Positions 60,271 through 64,000 of a stretch of DNA of 64,000 bases are shown here, in pieces (position 1 is the first letter of the stretch; the number at the start of each line of letters is the position of its first letter). The stretch comes from Streptacidiphilus sp. 4-A2 (GTDB taxonomy: Bacteria; Actinomycetota; Actinomycetes; Streptomycetales; Streptomycetaceae), in the NCBI GenBank assembly GCA_014284505.1, contig JAAFYY010000001.1:6373845-6437844 (forward strand). The letters run 5' to 3'. A program made the translations under genes and the position numbers. The notes under the pieces were generated by a model. That model was not told where the DNA came from. It made no database searches and saw only the letters and a program-made list of their open reading frames with translations.

Positions 60271-61958
60271 TCAGGACTTGGCAGCCGCGCCAACTCCCGC
60301 TCCCGCGAGGCTGTCGCGGTGACCGCCCCAGCCGTCGCTGCGCTGCCGGTGCAGGGTGAAGCTGTCGAACAGCACCGGCGCCGGGAACGGCACCGCCGCC
60401 GTCGCCGTAGGCGTGTGGAAGAAGCTCACCTTGATCGTGGTCCGCCCGCCCGGCAGCGCGCCCGGGTCCACGTCGAACACCGCCACGCCGTACGGGTAGG
60501 CGGTGTCCGGGTCGCGCACCGCCGACCAGGTGGCGACCTCGGTCGCGTCCGGGTTGGCCTTGAAGGTCAGCCGCTGGGTGCGTACGAACGCGGTCGGCAG
60601 ACCGTCGCTGCCGTCCGGCAGGAAGACGTCGTCCAGCGAGGAGGTGCCACCGCCGCCGAGGATCATATGGACGGTGCCCTTGGAGCTGTCGATCTCGGTC
60701 AGGTCGTCGTCCCACCACCGTCGGCCGCAGCAGGGTGCCCGGGTCGGTGCCGCGCACCGGTGGGTCCGCTCGTAGTCGTGGTCGTGGCCGGCCAGCACCA
60801 GGTCCACCGAGTAGCGGTCGAACAGCGGCAGCAGCGTCTCCCGGATGCCCATGTCGCCGCCGTGGCTGGTGGCCGAGGAGGACATCGCGAACTGGTGCAT
60901 CGACACCACGATCCAGTCCACCGAGCGCCCGCCCCTGGCCCGGGCCAGCGTCCGCTCCAGCCAGGCCACCTGCTCGCCCTGGCTGTAGCCGTGGATGTAG
61001 ATTGGATGGCCGGTCGCCGGGTCCAGGCTTGGCGTCGTCCTCGACCGCGATGTCGTTGCCGTCCAGGGAGACGAACAGCACCGAACCCACCTGGAAGCTG
61101 TACCAGTTGCCGCTGTAGTCCCGGCTGCCGTTGCCCGGCAGCTGGAAGCGGGTGTGGTACGAGTTGTAGCCCAGCGTGCCGCCGCCGGCCTCCACCTCGT
61201 GATTGCCCGGCGCCGGCATCCACGCCCGGTTGGCCGCCGAGACCTGCATGTTGTTCATGAACGCGTCCCAGCACTGCGGCTGCTCCGCGGTGTTGGCGTT
61301 GGCGTAGGCCAGGTCGCCGTCAGCAGGTGGAACACCGGGTCGAACTGCTCGATCTGCTGGACCGCGGTCCGGGCGTTGATCGAGGACTTGGAGAAGGCGG
61401 TGTCGCCGGTGCCCAGGTCGCCGAAGCTGGTGAAGCGGAACGCGGTGCGCTCCTCGCCGGGCGCGGTGCGGAAGGTCCCGCGCACCGGGGCCGCGCCGTC
61501 GTGGGTCACCTCGTACACATAGGTGGTGTCCGGGCGCAGCTCCGCACCCGGGAGTGGTGGGTGTAGGTCTCGACCTTGTTGAGGCCGTCCACATAGGTCA
61601 GCGTCTCGGCGCGGACGGTGCGCCCGAGGCCGCCGTCGACGGTGCCGATCCGGACCCGGGGCCGGCTCACCGTCGCGGCGGTCGCCCAGGAGACGGTCAT
61701 CTGCTCGGACGGACGTTCGCCGAACTGGAGGTGGATCTGCTCCGGTCCGGGCGTGTCCGCCTGCGCGGGCTGCGCCCAGAAGACCGGGGCGAGCGGCGAG
61801 AGCGGAAGCGCGGCGGCGGCACCGGCCGTGGCCGCGCCGCGGAGCACTGTCCTGCGCGAGGGAAGTCGCGAAGGAAGTCGCGAGGGGAATCGCGAGGGGA
61901 ACGACGACGACACAGCCTGCCTCCTGGGCCTCGGAATCGCCCGAAGGGTCACAGCCAT
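60271..61958 (-). CDS. Tat-exported purple acid phosphatase / metallophosphoesterase, frameshifted
   Basis: About 563 residues over indels near 61550, 61315, 61020 and 60725. Tat signal: PSRRTVLRGAATAGAAAALP, preceded by an FPSR/LPSR repeat. An N-terminal Fn3-like domain (SEQMTVSWATAATVSRPRVR) leads into the phosphatase core: FTSFGDLGTGD, LLTGDLAYANANT, PAPGNHEVE, MHQFAMSSS and LAGHDHDYERTH, the metal-ligand series of purple acid phosphatases. Extracellular release of phosphate from esters is expected. Confidence 0.85.
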
Positions 61959-62152
61959 GGGCGACGGCCCGGGGTGCGCCCCGGGGACGAACGGTGAACA
62001 GCGGCCCAACGTGGCCTCGCGATCGTGCGAATGCGGCGTTCCGCTCGCCCGGCTCCGCACAGAGGACTGGACCACCCACCCCGGAATCACCTGTTCCGCT
62101 CGGCGCCGACCCCCCGGCCGAACGGCGCGGCGCCCTGGTTACGCTGACCCGC

Positions 62153-63127
62153 ATGGCGAGAACCCGGCTCTACCGCGACGGCAATCTGGACCTGGAGGAC
62201 TTCCCGGTCCAGGACATATCCGGCTATGTCTGTGAACCCGGCCTCACGGTCTGGCTCGACCTGTGCGCGCCGACCCCGGCCGAACTGGAGCAGCTCCGGG
62301 AGGAGTTCGGCCTGCACGAGCTCGCCGTCGAGGACGCCCGCAACGAGCACCAGCGCCCCAAGCTCGACCGCTACCGCGACCACCTGTTCATGAGCGCCTA
62401 CGCGGTCACCGTGGACCCGGCCGGCGGCACCCTGGACACCAGCGAGCTCTCGGTGTTCATCACCCCCAACGCCCTGATCACCATCCGCCCCGACGACCGT
62501 TTCGCCATGGACCGGGTGGTCGACCGCTGGGACGCCTCCCCCGACCTCGCCAAGGAGGGCGTCGGCTTCCTGCTGCACGGCCTGCTCGACTACCTGGTGG
62601 ACGGGCACTTCACCGCCGTCCAGGAACTCGACGAGCGGATAGAGGAGTTGGAGGAGATGTTGTTCGACGAGAGCCTGAGCGACAACGGCGACATCCAGCG
62701 CCGCACCTACGAGGTCCGCAAGAGCCTGGTCCGGCTGCGGCGGGTGGTGCTGCCGATGCGCGAGGTGGTCAACTCGCTGCTGCGCCGCGACCTGCACGTG
62801 GTCAGCGACCCGCTGATGCCGTACTACCAGGACGTCTACGACCATGTGCTGCGGGCCACCGAGTGGACCGAGTCGCTGCGCGACCTGGTCACCTCGGTGA
62901 TGGAGACGCATCTGACGGTCCAGGGCAACCGGATGAACCTGATCATGAAGAAGGTCACCAGCTGGGCCTCGATCATCGCCGTGCCCACCGCCGTCACCGG
63001 CTTCTACGGCCAGAACGTGCCCTTCCCCGGCTTCGCGGCGCACGACGGCTTCTACGCGTCCACCGGGCTGATGGTGGTGCTCTCGGTGGTGCTGTACTGG
63101 TCCTTCCGGCGCAAGGACTGGATCTGA
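62153..63127 (+). CDS. corA: CorA-type magnesium/cobalt transporter
   Basis: 324 residues, intact. Long cytosolic N-domain (VWLDLCAPTPAELEQLREEF, then SELSVFITPNALITIRPDDR) and two C-terminal helices, IIAVPTAVTGFYGQNVPFPG and STGLMVVLSVVLYWSFRRKD. The pore signature reads GQN in YGQN instead of GMN, a variant common in actinobacterial CorA proteins. Forms pentamers in the membrane. Confidence 0.88.
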   Translation: MARTRLYRDGNLDLEDFPVQDISGYVCEPGLTVWLDLCAPTPAELEQLREEFGLHELAVEDARNEHQRPKLDRYRDHLFMSAYAVTVDPAGGTLDTSELSVFITPNALITIRPDDRFAMDRVVDRWDASPDLAKEGVGFLLHGLLDYLVDGHFTAVQELDERIEELEEMLFDESLSDNGDIQRRTYEVRKSLVRLRRVVLPMREVVNSLLRRDLHVVSDPLMPYYQDVYDHVLRATEWTESLRDLVTSVMETHLTVQGNRMNLIMKKVTSWASIIAVPTAVTGFYGQNVPFPGFAAHDGFYASTGLMVVLSVVLYWSFRRKDWI

Positions 63128-63243
63128 GCCTGCCGGTCGGGGCCCGCCACGCCAGGCAGGTCTATACCATTGGCCGGGCGGCTGGACAGTCCAGCCGGGC
63201 CCCCGCACCCGCGGCGGCGCCCCCCGACCCGCCGGAGTGCCCC

Positions 63244-64000
63244 GTGGAGTCATCCGTCCTCGCCTTCGCCACCGACCTGCTGGACGAGGGCGCCGACCAG
63301 TTCTTCGGCAATCTCACCGAGCGCGCCCGGGTCGGCGGGGTCACCCTCGCCTCGGTCTACCACCAGGCGCGCGACGTCTTCCCGCACAACCCCCGCAGTG
63401 TCGTGCGCTATCTGGAGCCGGGCGCGGCCTACTTCCAGCCCGATCCGGCCCGGTGGGAGGGCCTGCGGCTGCGGCCCACGCCGTCCACCGCCCTCGGCGA
63501 CCGCGACCCCTTCGCCGAGGCCGCCGCCGAGGCCGGACGGCGCGGGCTGAAGCTGCACGCCTGGACCGTGTTCCTGCACAACGACCGGCTCGGCTTCCAG
63601 CACCCGGACTGCGCCCCCGCCAACGCCTTCGGCGACCGCGCGCTCACCGAGCTGTGCCCGGCCCATCCCGACGTCCGCGCCTACACCCTGGCCCTGGTCG
63701 CCGAGCACGCCCGCTACGGCGTCGACGCCGTCCGGGCCGAGTCACTGCACTTCCACGGCCTGCGGCACGGCTTCCACCACGAGCGCTACTTCGAACAGCT
63801 GGGCCCGGCGGCCGAGGCGCTGCTCGGACTCTGCTTCTGCGAGCACTGCCGCGCCAACGCCACCCGCCTCGGCGTCCCGGCCGACGAGCTGCGCCAGGTC
63901 GTCCAGGAGGAGATCCGCCGCCGACTCGCCGACGAGCGGGCCGCCGCCGACCCGGCCCCGCTGGACCGCATCGCCGACGGCGCGCTGGCCGCCTATGTCG
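63244..64000 (+). CDS. Hypothetical protein, possible TIM-barrel hydrolase, truncated by the window
   Basis: GTG at 63244, 252 codons to the window edge without a stop. VLAFATDLLDEGADQFFGNL, LASVYHQARDVFPHNPRS, GLKLHAWTVFLHNDRLGFQH and YGVDAVRAESLHFHGLRHGF look like successive beta-strand ends of a glycoside-hydrolase-like barrel. CFCEHCRANATRLGV may be a metal-binding or structural knuckle. I do not recognise a family. Confidence 0.6.
   Translation, partial: MESSVLAFATDLLDEGADQFFGNLTERARVGGVTLASVYHQARDVFPHNPRSVVRYLEPGAAYFQPDPARWEGLRLRPTPSTALGDRDPFAEAAAEAGRRGLKLHAWTVFLHNDRLGFQHPDCAPANAFGDRALTELCPAHPDVRAYTLALVAEHARYGVDAVRAESLHFHGLRHGFHHERYFEQLGPAAEALLGLCFCEHCRANATRLGVPADELRQVVQEEIRRRLADERAAADPAPLDRIADGALAAYV

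Overview
The window is very GC-rich actinomycete DNA with overlapping ATGA/GTGA gene starts, LuxR/TrmB-type regulators, SHOCT and DUF6325-type proteins and a DasR-like operator, which together suggest Streptomycetaceae. Secreted acid-type proteases (a G1 eqolisin and an S53 sedolisin) and a purple acid phosphatase would fit an acid-tolerant relative such as Streptacidiphilus or Kitasatospora; that placement is inference. Many real genes are broken by single-base indels, often a missing base in a short G or C run. They are annotated over their full span with the breaks noted, and most breaks are probably sequence errors.

Region 1 (1-6746) is the end of a plus-strand operon: an asparagine-synthetase-like C-terminus, a PrpF-like isomerase, a dihydroorotase-family amidohydrolase, an MFS exporter and a multicopper oxidase. 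A small Cys/Pro-tailed peptide gene lies opposite its end. It looks like the tail of a small-molecule pathway built on amide and cyclic imide or ureide chemistry. Region 2 (6915-13312) is ordinary: a two-component system, a secreted protein, and small DUF6325 and SHOCT proteins.

Region 3 (13363-33846) is a minus-strand biosynthetic cluster with the enzyme set of albomycin-type 4'-thionucleosides: SHMT-like transaldolase, PLP-dependent epimerase of the D-cysteine desulfhydrase/ACC deaminase fold, radical SAM enzyme, methyltransferase, O/N-carbamoyltransferase and a second seryl-tRNA synthetase as likely self-resistance. It differs from albomycin in what is attached. Instead of ornithine-hydroxamate (ferrichrome) genes it has two small NRPS proteins (A-T and A-T-C), plus a caspase-fold (CHAT/C25-like) protein with a zinc ribbon that reads in frame into an MFS exporter. 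Two unfamiliar proteins complete the operon. A TrmB/LuxR regulator, a small conserved-type protein and a secreted mini-peptide sit at its upstream border.

Region 4 (34169-39042) holds a VOC protein, a UvrA-like twin-ATPase and a membrane Ser/Thr kinase. Region 5 (39323-46176) is a compact candidate RiPP locus: MFS exporter, class V PLP enzyme, a 31-residue peptide with a strong Shine-Dalgarno sequence followed by a 17-bp hairpin, an internally duplicated TPR-like protein and an M17 leucyl aminopeptidase. I do not recognise this combination.

Region 6 (46269-64000) is mostly housekeeping and secreted functions: NTF2-like and VOC proteins, G1 protease, a second TrmB/LuxR regulator, a lipase-maturation-factor-like membrane protein, a beta-propeller protein, NagZ with a dre-like operator, S53 protease, an SPFH protein with its partner, an ROK kinase, a Tat-exported phosphatase, a CorA transporter and a truncated unknown. 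A recurring trait is short tandem repeats, commonly 15 or 18 bp, at gene ends and junctions throughout.
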